The notes: generated by a model from the letters alone, not told the origin. Counted from the stretch's first letter, positions 6,240-13,545 are shown. The stretch is DNA of 13,545 nucleotides from DASZZV01 sp035544835 (GCA_035544835.1 DASZZV010000396.1:1-13545), one strand, 5' to 3'. Numbers and translations: made by a program.

Positions 6240-6776
6240 TTATTTCTGCGGCGACTCCAGTTTCTTGAGCTGCTCCTGAATGTCGTAGAGCTTTCCAGCA
6301 ACGTCGTCCTCATCCATTCCCATCGCCGAGGGATCGAGAGCCCCCTCCATGAACTGCTCCTGTTCCGCCTTCAGCTCTTTGATTTTCGCTTCCCGCTGAT
6401 GGTCGACCGGCCGGGCTGCCGGCGGCTGCTCCGGCTCCGGCTCCGGGGCCGGCGGCGTGACTTTGGCTCCTGTGTACATATCCGAGGACCTGGTGTGGAT
6501 GAAAGGAATCAGATCCTTCTGATTGATTGTGTGCTTGGACTTCATCTGTGTGCGGGATTTGCGGGCGGACTTTGCGGCCTTTACGAGCGGAGAATCCACG
6601 TTACCCGATGCTGCATCGGGCGACAGGAAAAGGAGGGGAGCTGTTTGTCCGGTCACGATCTGTTCGCCAGGTGTGGCCGGAGGCTTTCCGGCTTCTTCTT
6701 TTCTGCTCGCCTGCGCCTGCAGCGTCGTCATTGGAATCGCCATGAGTGCCAGGAGACACCAGGCTCGTATTCTCAT
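6240..6776 (-). CDS. Small secreted/periplasmic Pro-Glu-rich protein of unknown function
   Basis: The 178-aa product has a signal peptide (MRIRAWCLLALMAIPMTTLQAQA, cut near residue 23). A basic middle section (about 65-100) is followed by a PPAPEPEPEQPP linker (108-119) and a charged C-terminal helix likely to form a coiled coil (REAKIKELKAEQEQF and GKLYDIQEQLKKLESPQK). The ATG at 6776 is chosen because the signal peptide starts there and GGAAGGAAGGG lies just upstream; the reading frame stays open 30 codons further but has no signal. It is 166 bases downstream of the pilX-like gene in the same orientation, so it may be part of the pilus operon, perhaps as a periplasmic alignment or accessory protein (inference). 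I recognise no named family. A frameshifted copy of its last 47 codons lies at 3443-3587, implying recombination at this gene. Confidence 0.8.
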   Translation of the reverse strand: MRIRAWCLLALMAIPMTTLQAQASRKEEAGKPPATPGEQIVTGQTAPLLFLSPDAASGNVDSPLVKAAKSARKSRTQMKSKHTINQKDLIPFIHTRSSDMYTGAKVTPPAPEPEPEQPPAARPVDHQREAKIKELKAEQEQFMEGALDPSAMGMDEDDVAGKLYDIQEQLKKLESPQK

Positions 6777-6798
6777 CGTCCCTTCCTTCCCGGGCTTA

Positions 6799-6902
6799 CC
6801 CCATAGGGCCCCATAGGGACGGGCAGCTGCGCGTCCGGTATCCCGTGAATTTCGGCCATGCCCCACGCCCCGCCCGAGCCGCGGACGGGCAGCTGCCCGT
6901 CC
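6799..6902. repeat. Pair of GGACGGGCAGCTGCCCGTCC palindromes plus a 10-base tandem duplication
   Basis: 6883-6902 is a perfect 20-base palindrome. 6817-6836 is the same sequence with one change (CTGCGCGTCC). Just before the first copy, CCCCATAGGG is repeated in tandem (6799-6808 and 6809-6818). Flanks GTCCCTA and TAGGGAC extend the likeness between copies in opposite senses. They fill the gap between the pilX-like stop and the small secreted-protein gene and could fold into strong hairpins that weaken read-through. The form suggests a dispersed palindromic repeat family. Confidence 0.8.
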
Positions 6903-6942
6903 CTACGCGGACCGCTCCAGGATAGAGTGCGCCGCTGACGAG

Positions 6943-9159
6943 CTATTGATTCTCGTCGGACTCCTCGCTGTAAATGACAACACGGGGAAGGCCCTTCGGC
7001 TTCCCTTCGCCGCGCAGGAGTCGCTCGTTGAAGTAGATGGCGGGGTTACCCGTGCCGCTCACGACGCCGTGATAGAGAAGAGCGCCATAGTAGACTGCGT
7101 TTCCCTGGGTACTGTAGTTGCCCTCGTTGAAGAGAATCCCGTCGAGAATCGCGTCGAGGTTTACGAGCGCTCCGTCGATGTCATACGAGTTAGTCGTACA
7201 CTGGAGGTCGCCCATTAATCCGGTGCAGGCACTTGCGGTCTTCGAGCGCTGTGTCCCTAACCCGGTCTGCCAGCCGGCGGTCACGCCTCCCACGACGGTC
7301 GGGTATTGGAGATTCAAGAACGGTTCGTGCGGCTCGGAGCAATCATTCAAGCCACCGTTGGTGCCGTTGTAGTTAGCGGGGGGAACGGTGCAGTTTCCGG
7401 TGTCGTTCCAGACCTTTACCAGGAATTGACCGGGGTTGGGGGTGCGCGTCGTTGCGGGTGGGACTGCAACGCCGGTGTCGTTGTATAACACGACGGCCGG
7501 GATCGTCACAACATCGCAGCGCTTATTAAGGTTCAGGTCGAGACAGGTGAATACCGCATCGCCTGCGCCGTCGGGGATGAGGCCACCGAGACCGTCTCTC
7601 TTGAATTTCATGTCTCCTGGATAATTGACCTCCGGCGCTCCGAGGTCCCGGAAGGGCTCTCCCGGCATATTGTAAGCAGTGGTGACCGCCGAGGAGCCGG
7701 CACCGGTGGTCTCGAAGGACCTGGCATTGAAGTAGACAAATCCGCTCATCTTGAACGGGTTGCCAAAGTCAGAAGAGTTCCACGCCAGGGTCGGAGTGAG
7801 GACGGCGGTGTTCGTGGTTCCATTGGCGTTCTGAGGATTGGTCGAGTTGTCGTTGGTATCGAAGAAGTAGAATCCTCCGCCGAGGTTCGCACCACCACTG
7901 GTCGCGTTTACCCAGTAGGCCACCGGCTGACTAATGGCCGTACCGCTCTTGATGAAGTTTCCGTTGTTCAGGGCAGTGTCGTATTTGAAGTAGAAGACGC
8001 CCTTCGTGCCTCGTGCCTGGAGTGCGATTTTTTTATAGAACTCGTACCGGATACTGGGGAAAATGACTTTCTTTTTGTTTGGGTAGTTGTTGATGCTCTG
8101 TTGCGCAAAAGCCGAGTAGAGTCTGCTGCTCTCGTTTTTGTAGTATTGATAGTTGTTCGACGTGCCGGCCGGTACAGTATTGTTGGCGACCGTGGCGCGG
8201 GTTCCAAACCAGGGATCGGCGAAGGCGCGACCGACCAGTTCGTTGAGGTAGTTCTGATCGTCAAACGCCGAGCCTGCGATGACGGGAAAATTTGCGTCGT
8301 AGCCATGCTCGAAGTGGGCGAGCTCGTAGGCATTGGCCCATGGAAAGGTTTCCGGGTTCTTCGTATCGGTGATGTCCTCGGCGGAAAACTCCAATCCCCA
8401 GTGAACGTCCGAGGAGCCTCCGAAGGTGATTCCCGAGCTGCTGGCAGTCTGAAGAGGACCAGCCGGAACAGGGAGCGGAAACTCTCCAACGATGACTCGA
8501 ACGGTCCGGGAAGAGGCCAGGTTACTGGAGTTTTTATTTTCAGTTTTCTGGGCCGTGACCATGATCGTCGCGACTCCGTAGCGACTCCCTCCCACCCAGA
8601 ACTTCTTTCCGGTCCCGTCGTCGGTCAGAGTCCCTCCAACGATGGGAGGGGCATAGACTTTGATCTCGGTGATATGTCCGTTGCTGGCTACGTCCGACCC
8701 AAAAAGCTTGGTGTTGAGATTCCCCATCTCCGTGGCCGCGTTCGTATAGTTGATGAAGACGTCGGGTGTGTCCTGCGTACCGAAAAAACGATCGACCGGC
8801 GCTGGACGGTAGGGAAGGTCGAAGAGAAGTCCGCCGGCTGATTTGTAGTAGCCGACGCCACCGACGGTGCGGTTCGTTTTTACCGCGTTCGTATTCGCCG
8901 GCATGATTGCCACGGTATTCCGCGCCCAGTTGGGGTCCTGAAACCACTCGATAACCGCCTTGGCTCCCGTCTCGGCGATTGCCTGCATCTGGTTGGCATT
9001 GCGCTGGTTGACGGAGATGCTGGTCTCCGTCTCCGAGGTTGCTACCAGACCAAGTCCGAGCAGGGAGAGTCCAACGATCACCATGAGAGTAACCAGGAGA
9101 GCAGACCCTCGCTCTTCGTCGTTGGCCAGATTCGAGACTATGTCCTTGACTCGCTTCAT
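6943..9159 (-). CDS. pilX: Giant PilX-like (GspK-like) minor pilin
   Basis: The 738-aa product starts MKRVKDIVSNLANDEERGSA. A hydrophobic segment ALLVTLMVIVGLSLLGLGLV (20-39) leads into ETETSISVNQRNANQMQAIAETGAKA, the standard PilX N-terminal helix. Gly18 would be the prepilin-peptidase cleavage point; the +5 residue is Val, not Glu, as in GspK. PilX proteins are usually near 200 aa; here a large Asn/Gly/Thr-rich beta domain follows (about 100-738), ending in a YYGALLYHGVVSG...YFNERLLRG segment. The start at 9159 has AGGAG 5-6 bases ahead, and that site overlaps the TAG stop of the pilW-like gene 8 bases upstream. The open frame extends 35 codons further upstream but only across the pilW end. 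Known minor pilins of this type cap and prime the pilus tip. Confidence 0.88.
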   Translation of the reverse strand: MKRVKDIVSNLANDEERGSALLVTLMVIVGLSLLGLGLVATSETETSISVNQRNANQMQAIAETGAKAVIEWFQDPNWARNTVAIMPANTNAVKTNRTVGGVGYYKSAGGLLFDLPYRPAPVDRFFGTQDTPDVFINYTNAATEMGNLNTKLFGSDVASNGHITEIKVYAPPIVGGTLTDDGTGKKFWVGGSRYGVATIMVTAQKTENKNSSNLASSRTVRVIVGEFPLPVPAGPLQTASSSGITFGGSSDVHWGLEFSAEDITDTKNPETFPWANAYELAHFEHGYDANFPVIAGSAFDDQNYLNELVGRAFADPWFGTRATVANNTVPAGTSNNYQYYKNESSRLYSAFAQQSINNYPNKKKVIFPSIRYEFYKKIALQARGTKGVFYFKYDTALNNGNFIKSGTAISQPVAYWVNATSGGANLGGGFYFFDTNDNSTNPQNANGTTNTAVLTPTLAWNSSDFGNPFKMSGFVYFNARSFETTGAGSSAVTTAYNMPGEPFRDLGAPEVNYPGDMKFKRDGLGGLIPDGAGDAVFTCLDLNLNKRCDVVTIPAVVLYNDTGVAVPPATTRTPNPGQFLVKVWNDTGNCTVPPANYNGTNGGLNDCSEPHEPFLNLQYPTVVGGVTAGWQTGLGTQRSKTASACTGLMGDLQCTTNSYDIDGALVNLDAILDGILFNEGNYSTQGNAVYYGALLYHGVVSGTGNPAIYFNERLLRGEGKPKGLPRVVIYSEESDENQ

Positions 9160-9167
9160 AACGTCTC

Positions 9168-12140
9168 CTAGTCGCACGCGTTGGGATTCAAGCTGCTGCC
9201 ACCCTGTCCGGCGATGTTGCAGAACTTGGTGGCCGTCTCCGAGGGGATGGTGTACGAGAGGCACACGCTGGAGATCGGATTGACGCTCAACCCACCATCA
9301 CAGGACAGGAAGGTAAACCTGACAACGATCTGATAAGGCGTCGCGGAGTTGGCGATCGGAATCGTGGCCGCGCCCCCCGGAATGGTGAGCGGGCCGGCCG
9401 TTGGCGGCGAGATCGAAAGCGAGCCCTGCGACGTTCCCCCAGTTCCGTTGTAGAAGATGCGGGTGATCTTCTCGTCAGGATGGATCGTATCGTTCCGGAA
9501 GGTAATCGTGATCTGCTTGAGTGTGATCACATCGGGGCCACCGTTGACGACTTTGTAGATGATGTCGGAGGTGGAAGTGCTCGAGCCGGGACAGCTGAAG
9601 CTGTTGGGATCGACGGTGAGGGGGAAGTCGGGATCGGCTGCGCTGATGTTACAGGGAGCCCCGGGGGCATCCTGAATGTAGCGGGTGTCCTGCTCGACGC
9701 ATCCGTCGGAGTGGGTTACGGTGATGTCGAGGCGATAAATGTTGCCATCGGCCTGGTCCGTGTAGCCGTAAGTGAACGGCGCTGAATTCACCGTGGTCGT
9801 GGCGGATGGTGTCCCAGCGGGATACAGCGAGAACGCGAACACCGTCCTGGTGATGGTCCAGATCGCGGCCACCGGAGGCTTCGCCGTCACCGTATCGCCC
9901 GTATTCAACACCCAGGCGGTGCTGGGGGACAGCCCGTCCGCTGCGGGATTGGCAGCGCCCAGCTCGACGATGCTGGCCGAGCCGCAAGTCGAGGGGAAGG
10001 TGCTGGTGGGCGAGTAATTGCTCGTCGTCGAGCAGTTGTGCGCGCGGTAGCTATAGCGGTATATGTAATTCTTGCCCGGCGGAAAAGGATCATGATCCTG
10101 GGCAGCGGTGTCGGTGTACGTAATGAGTCCACCCGTCAGGGACTGGCCGATGATGTTGTCTGTACGAAGGATTGAGAACGACACCGGTGAAACGATCGAT
10201 TGCTCGACTAGGATGTCGTACGAGTCGACCGTCAGAGCCGACGGCGTAACGTCTGTGGTGACGGCCGGCCACGTCATCGTGACCGAGCAGGTGTTTGCCA
10301 CCACGTTGCACGAGGAGACGGCGGTATTGATGGCCGGAGCGGCGGTCGGATTCTGTGGCGCTGGGGGCGGTCCGGGAGTATAGCCAGCCAGACCGGAGAT
10401 CCCGGCGTTGCCGACCGCGGGCGTAACCGCGCTCTCTCCGGTGGAAGTGAAGGCAGGAAAGTTTTTCGCCGCAACCAGTGAGCACTTGTCGAAGGTCTGA
10501 ATACGGTAGTAGTAGGTGACGCAATTCGCGACGCCACCCGATCCACTCTTCGCGTTGGCCTGATTGTCAACCCAGGTCATCGACGGCCCGACGAGCGCCG
10601 GTTGAGAAGTGTTGGTGTCATCCAGAACGAGCACGCCCGCAGTATTGGCAGACATGCTCCGCCAGATCCGATAGTAGATCCTCTCCTGGCTCGGAATGGC
10701 CACGACCGGCGAGCCTCCAATCGGGGCACAACTGAGCATGTCCAGCGGGCTCTTATTCGTCGTTACAGGGTCCCAGGTCAGCGTGATCTGGCTCGGCTGT
10801 GTCTGGGTGGCAGCTAAGTTCATGGGCGCATCCGGCTGGGTCTTGTTGATCGGCGTGGCGGCAATGACGTTTGACGAAGGCGTCGGGCCGCTGTCGTTCC
10901 AGGCCCACACCTGGAAGTAATACTGGGTGCCATTAGTCAGCTTGTCGACGGGGAAACTCGTGTTTAGAAAGGCGTTCACGAAGCTGTTGTTGAAGGGGCC
11001 GGTAGCCGAGGTAGACCAGTGAACCTCGTACTTGTCGACCGAGCCGTTTACCGTGGGAGGATCCCACGAAACGACGGTCATTGCGCAGTGACCGATGCAG
11101 ACTGACGTTACCTTGGGCGGACCAGGCTTCCCGCTGGCATTTTCTTCGAGGCCGGCGAGCCCGATATTCCGGGGAACGATCAGACTTTCGAGGGTGTAGG
11201 TGCGGAACTTTTTGACCTCCTGCAGGGTCCCGACCGTGGACGTCTCCAGAGGGTTGGTATAGGTGATATCCGGGTTCTCGGTCATCCCTGTGAGCTGAAT
11301 GCGCACGGACTGGATCTTGGCGCGCTGATCCCGATCGGCAAAGTTCGCGGTCGCTCCGATGTTGTTGGGGTCGTACTGCCCCAGGCCGCCGATGGCTCCC
11401 TGGGCGATGGCACCAGCAGCGGCGGTCGTCAAGAGGACCTTGCCGGCGGCATCGGTGTTGTAGTCGAAATTCAAACTTCGGATGTTGCTGGCGATGGGAA
11501 CGCCGGCCGTGACCGCTCCTCGGTCGTCCAGGGTGAATCTGTATAGGGTGTAGGGGGGATTTGTGTTCGTCAGATCGATCCCTGAGACCGTCACCTTGTT
11601 CTCCGCCGAACCGCCCGGGTAACCTTTCCGAGGCTTGAAGGTGTCCGCGTAGAAGTCGAACGAGCTGGTGTTTTTGGTGGGATCCTTATCGGACTTCAAG
11701 GCATAGATGGCGATCTCGTCATTCGCCGTCGTCACGACAGGGAACTGGCCGCCAGCCGGCTCGTAATTCCTGCCCGCTACGTTTTCTCTCCCATTGTCGT
11801 GAGCTACATCGGTGTTGTAATCGAGGTTGGCCCGGAAGACGATGGCGGAAGTGCCGGCGTACTCGATCTGCTCGTCGGGCTGTTGGAAGGACCCCGGTTT
11901 CGATGGGATTCCGTCGCGGTCGTAATCGAAGCCCAGCATCCGGACGTCGGCCACGAGCTTGTCGAAGGCAACCCGGCTTGACTGCTGAAGGTCCGCAGAC
12001 TCGACCGAGTTCTTGAATATCTTGTTGCTGCGGTCGTAAATCATCAGCGCGGCGACGAAAATGATCGTGAAGATCGCGGACGCGATCAGCACCTCTGTCA
12101 GAGTGAAGCCCGATTGTCTCTTATCCTGGGGAGCAGTCAT
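9168..12140 (-). CDS. pilW: Giant PilW-like (GspJ-like) minor pilin with fibronectin type III modules
   Basis: The 990-aa product has a class III prepilin signal: cleavage after Gly11, Phe12 at +1 and Glu16 at +5 (SG|FTLTEVLIASAIFTIIF). The usual PilW region runs to about 325 (AFDKLVADVRMLGFDYD...). Then come three fibronectin-III-like modules at about 340-430 (VVSWDPPTVNG, YYFQVWAWNDSG), 436-575 (ITLTWDPVT, YYYRIQTFD) and 590-720 (VTMTWPAVTTD, YIYRYSYRAHN), and a Cys-containing beta-rich tail at 740-990. Ordinary PilW is about 250-350 aa, so roughly 650 aa are extra. ATG 12140 follows GGAG by 7 bases and lies 15 bases after pilV. The added modules point to an adhesive or ligand-binding tip subunit. 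The assignment to PilW/GspJ rests on the N-terminus and gene order. Confidence 0.9.
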   Translation of the reverse strand: MTAPQDKRQSGFTLTEVLIASAIFTIIFVAALMIYDRSNKIFKNSVESADLQQSSRVAFDKLVADVRMLGFDYDRDGIPSKPGSFQQPDEQIEYAGTSAIVFRANLDYNTDVAHDNGRENVAGRNYEPAGGQFPVVTTANDEIAIYALKSDKDPTKNTSSFDFYADTFKPRKGYPGGSAENKVTVSGIDLTNTNPPYTLYRFTLDDRGAVTAGVPIASNIRSLNFDYNTDAAGKVLLTTAAAGAIAQGAIGGLGQYDPNNIGATANFADRDQRAKIQSVRIQLTGMTENPDITYTNPLETSTVGTLQEVKKFRTYTLESLIVPRNIGLAGLEENASGKPGPPKVTSVCIGHCAMTVVSWDPPTVNGSVDKYEVHWSTSATGPFNNSFVNAFLNTSFPVDKLTNGTQYYFQVWAWNDSGPTPSSNVIAATPINKTQPDAPMNLAATQTQPSQITLTWDPVTTNKSPLDMLSCAPIGGSPVVAIPSQERIYYRIWRSMSANTAGVLVLDDTNTSQPALVGPSMTWVDNQANAKSGSGGVANCVTYYYRIQTFDKCSLVAAKNFPAFTSTGESAVTPAVGNAGISGLAGYTPGPPPAPQNPTAAPAINTAVSSCNVVANTCSVTMTWPAVTTDVTPSALTVDSYDILVEQSIVSPVSFSILRTDNIIGQSLTGGLITYTDTAAQDHDPFPPGKNYIYRYSYRAHNCSTTSNYSPTSTFPSTCGSASIVELGAANPAADGLSPSTAWVLNTGDTVTAKPPVAAIWTITRTVFAFSLYPAGTPSATTTVNSAPFTYGYTDQADGNIYRLDITVTHSDGCVEQDTRYIQDAPGAPCNISAADPDFPLTVDPNSFSCPGSSTSTSDIIYKVVNGGPDVITLKQITITFRNDTIHPDEKITRIFYNGTGGTSQGSLSISPPTAGPLTIPGGAATIPIANSATPYQIVVRFTFLSCDGGLSVNPISSVCLSYTIPSETATKFCNIAGQGGSSLNPNACD

Positions 12141-12155
12141 GATGAATCTCCAAAG

Positions 12156-12728
12156 CTACGGACGTACGGCCTTTGCGGTCTGAAAGACGATGTTGCGGTG
12201 CAGGCTGCCTTCGTCCCATTCTGTGACGATGGTGATCCGGAGAAATTGAGCAGTGGTCCACTTCTTGACGCCGGCCACGGGGGGATCAGTAGGCGTTAAG
12301 AGGAGCGATACCTTGCCGTTCGCGAACGCGTTCTGGGAAAGAAGGGTTTTCCAGGAGGCCAGATACCCACCCGCGTCTGTGGCGGCACTGATGGTGTTTG
12401 TGTCGCGCTTCAGACAATTGGTGCAACTGGTGCTGCCAACCACCACCGGACCGGCCGTCAACGCCGTAGCGTCCGTGATGACAAAGTTCGTCAGGATGTC
12501 ATCGTCGGTCATGGTGTTGAGATCCTCCAGCACACGCGTCTCGACTGACGAGGCCTTGGTCATCTGTTTGCCGCTATAGACGTTCCGCTGGCCGAGAAAG
12601 AAGAGAGTGATGATCGATAGGAGCACGGACCCGAGAATCGCCATGGCGATCATCACTTCGACCAGGTTGTAGCCTCTCTGCCTTGGGTCGGATCCCTGCA
12701 AAAACAGTTTAGAGATGGGAAGTGACAT
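12156..12728 (-). CDS. pilV: PilV-like (GspI-like) minor pilin
   Basis: The 190-aa product has a prepilin leader with cleavage after Gly19 (RQRG|YNLVEVMIAMAILG) and Glu24 at +5. A membrane helix follows to about residue 45, then the helix-linked segment QMTKASSVETRVLEDL. The C-terminal globular part carries a CxxC pair (C102-T-N-C105) and ends in FLRITIVTEWDEG...HRNIVFQTAKAVRP, a normal PilV/GspI-type close. The ATG at 12728 is chosen because it gives a leader of normal length and has AGGAG 7 bases upstream; the open frame extends much further up only by overlapping fimT. It starts 10 bases after the fimT-like stop and ends 15 bases before pilW, so it is co-transcribed. Function: tip-complex assembly with FimT, PilW and PilX. 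Length is normal. Confidence 0.92.
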   Translation of the reverse strand: MSLPISKLFLQGSDPRQRGYNLVEVMIAMAILGSVLLSIITLFFLGQRNVYSGKQMTKASSVETRVLEDLNTMTDDDILTNFVITDATALTAGPVVVGSTSCTNCLKRDTNTISAATDAGGYLASWKTLLSQNAFANGKVSLLLTPTDPPVAGVKKWTTAQFLRITIVTEWDEGSLHRNIVFQTAKAVRP

Positions 12729-12738
12729 CGCGATTCTC

Positions 12739-13296
12739 CTATTTCGCACGGACTTGTCCGGCCGGGGCCAGGTCGATCTCGAATTGATTTTTGGGAATCG
12801 GCAGATCGGTCTTGAGCATGATGTTCTGGTCCGCAGCCAGAGCGGGGATGTTTTGAACCGAGCCATTTTCCGAATACACGATATCCGGAAGTGAGGCATC
12901 CGGCGCGGGAAGAACCACGTCGTCCGCAAAACCGGTTGAAAGGAAGTAGACTACCGGGTCGAGGCTCCTCTCTTTTGCCCTGGTGGGTGAGGCCAGGGTG
13001 GGAGTCCAATTATAAGTACCATCAGCCTGCCGAATTCCATCGTAGAACCGGTAAACACTCTTCCCCGCGCCCGTGTCGAACGTGATCAGCGTCCGAATGT
13101 TGCGCGAGACCGCACGCTGCCTTGCCCATCGCAGATCGGAGCTGAAGATCCGAACCGACGTCCTCATCTTGCTCGATTGGTAGAGCGTGATGAAGCTCGG
13201 GACAGCCACGAGCGAGATCAGGCCAATGATGGCCATGACGATGAGCGCTTCGACAAGCGTGTACCCACGCTGGGCCTTCCTGCTGTCTTGTCGCAT
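12739..13296 (-). CDS. fimT: FimT/GspH-family minor pseudopilin
   Basis: The 185-aa product has a short leader cleaved after Gly11 (AQRG|YTLVEALIVMAIIGLISLVAVP) with Glu16 at +5. It is followed by the family hallmark SSDLRWARQRAVSRNIRTLITFD (roughly 52-74), typical of GspH/FimT. The C-terminal beta domain carries VVYFLSTGFADDVVLPAP and IVYSENGSVQN, resembling the usual GspH F-x-x-x-G motif. It opens the minor-pilin operon. ATG 13296 has AAGGAG 5 bases upstream. Its TAG stop is fused to the ribosome site of pilV (TAGGAG). Members prime pilus assembly; some FimT proteins also bind DNA for competence, but I cannot tell from sequence whether this one does. Confidence 0.93.
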   Translation of the reverse strand: MRQDSRKAQRGYTLVEALIVMAIIGLISLVAVPSFITLYQSSKMRTSVRIFSSDLRWARQRAVSRNIRTLITFDTGAGKSVYRFYDGIRQADGTYNWTPTLASPTRAKERSLDPVVYFLSTGFADDVVLPAPDASLPDIVYSENGSVQNIPALAADQNIMLKTDLPIPKNQFEIDLAPAGQVRAK

Positions 13297-13353
13297 GAGG
13301 ACTCCTTTTGCGGTTGGTGTACCAATCTGATGCGTCCGGTCAAAGTGGTTTGT

Positions 13354-13381
13354 ATTCTGAAAGATACCATCTGAGAGTCAA
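13354..13381 (-). promoter_or_regulatory. Possible sigma70 promoter of the minor-pilin operon
   Basis: On the minus strand TTGACT (13381-13376) and CAGAAT (13359-13354) are separated by 16 bases, matching 5 of 6 and 4 of 6 consensus positions. It leaves a leader of about 50 bases before the fimT ATG. Between the -10 and the ribosome site lies a near-palindrome TTGGTGTACCAA (13314-13325) that could be an operator. The leader contains no other recognisable structure. Confidence 0.4.
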
Positions 13382-13408
13382 TTCGACGGGATTTCCACGA
13401 GGCGCGAT

Positions 13409-13443
13409 CTGATACGAAAAGTATCAGCACTTACGGCTGCTGA
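13409..13443. other. Two overlapping, mutually exclusive hairpins between the kinase and pilin genes
   Basis: CTGATAC-GAAAA-GTATCAG (13409-13427) is a perfect 7-bp stem. TCAGCA (13424-13429) and TGCTGA (13438-13443) form a second stem that shares TCAG with the first, so only one can form at a time. They begin immediately after the kinase stop and end upstream of the putative promoter. No T tract follows, so they may be a protein-binding dyad, an inefficient terminator or an alternative-fold switch. Confidence 0.45.
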
Positions 13444-13545
13444 TTACAAGGGCGTGCTCGACAAGGGAAACTCGACCGTCACCGTCGCACCTTCTCCGGG
13501 CCGACCGCTCATCTGAATCGAGCCGCCGTGCAGGAGAATGATCTT
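13444..13545 (-). CDS. Sensor histidine kinase, last 33 residues only
   Basis: The minus strand from the right edge reads KIILLHGGSIQMSGRPGEGA then TVTVEFPLSSTPL and a TAA stop. This is the closing part of a GHKL/HATPase_c domain: a helix ending in HGG-x-I, the G-x-G-A-T glycine turn and the final TVEFPL strand. Everything upstream (sensor, dimerisation and N/G1 boxes) lies outside the window. It is in the same orientation as the pilin operon, 147 bases before fimT, so a PilS-like regulator of pilus genes is an attractive guess, but the fragment cannot show this. Confidence 0.85.
   Translation of the reverse strand, partial: KIILLHGGSIQMSGRPGEGATVTVEFPLSSTPL

Noticed and set aside
6777..6866. 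Upstream extension of the small secreted-protein frame by 30 codons
   Set aside because: The extension crosses the CCCCATAGGG/palindrome repeats and would bury the signal peptide; the ATG at 6776 has a good ribosome site.
8101..8841. 246-aa open frame on the plus strand opposite pilX
   Set aside because: It lies antisense within the continuous PilX-like frame and shows no domain, signal or plausible start context.
13309..13325. Sigma54-like GG-N10-GC motif (TTGGTACACCAACCGCA on the minus strand)
   Set aside because: Its predicted start would fall about 2 bases before the fimT ATG, leaving out the ribosome site; the -12 element also lacks TT.

Overview
The window carries most of a type IV pilus (T4P) gene cluster, read almost entirely from the minus strand. 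It probably comes from a Gram-negative, moderately GC-rich bacterium. The very long PilW/PilX-like minor pilins and the Ig-like/Asn-rich secreted proteins suggest Acidobacteriota or a similar deep lineage. That placement is inference; there is no rRNA or other phylogenetic marker here.

Following minus-strand transcription (right to left): the last 33 residues of a sensor histidine kinase (13545-13444); a 147-base regulatory gap with overlapping hairpins and a sigma70-like promoter; then four tightly spaced minor-pilin genes, fimT/gspH-like (13296-12739), pilV-like (12728-12156), pilW-like (12140-9168, 990 aa with three fibronectin-III-like modules) and pilX-like (9159-6943, 738 aa). Next come a gap with GGACGGGCAGCTGCCCGTCC-type palindromes and a small secreted Pro/Glu-rich protein (6776-6240). 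A two-gene block follows: a secreted M15-type D,D-peptidase-like protein (6015-4801) and a secreted Ig-like-domain protein (4767-3700). At 3587-3443 lies a frameshifted copy of the 3' end of the small gene at 6240, so the two-gene block is bracketed by direct repeats. After a plus-strand RelB/RelE-type toxin-antitoxin pair (2920-3394) and a 300-base nested inverted repeat of REP-like units (2536-2837), the pilus cluster resumes with pilC (2324-1113) and pilB (1116 to the window edge), joined by an ATGA overlap.

Taken together: FimT, PilV, PilW and PilX correspond to the tip-priming minor pseudopilins (GspH, I, J, K in type II secretion). PilC is the inner-membrane platform and PilB the extension ATPase. 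No major pilin, retraction ATPase, prepilin peptidase, secretin or PilY1 is present in the window. The segment 2.3-6.2 kb looks like an accessory region (toxin-antitoxin, REP-like repeats, decayed duplicate, secreted peptidase and Ig protein) lying between the minor-pilin block and the motor genes. The most unusual elements are the fibronectin-bearing giant PilW, the E5-less giant PilX, the direct-repeat-bracketed peptidase/Ig pair, the nested REP-like structure, and a motif shared upstream of pilC and of the peptidase gene.
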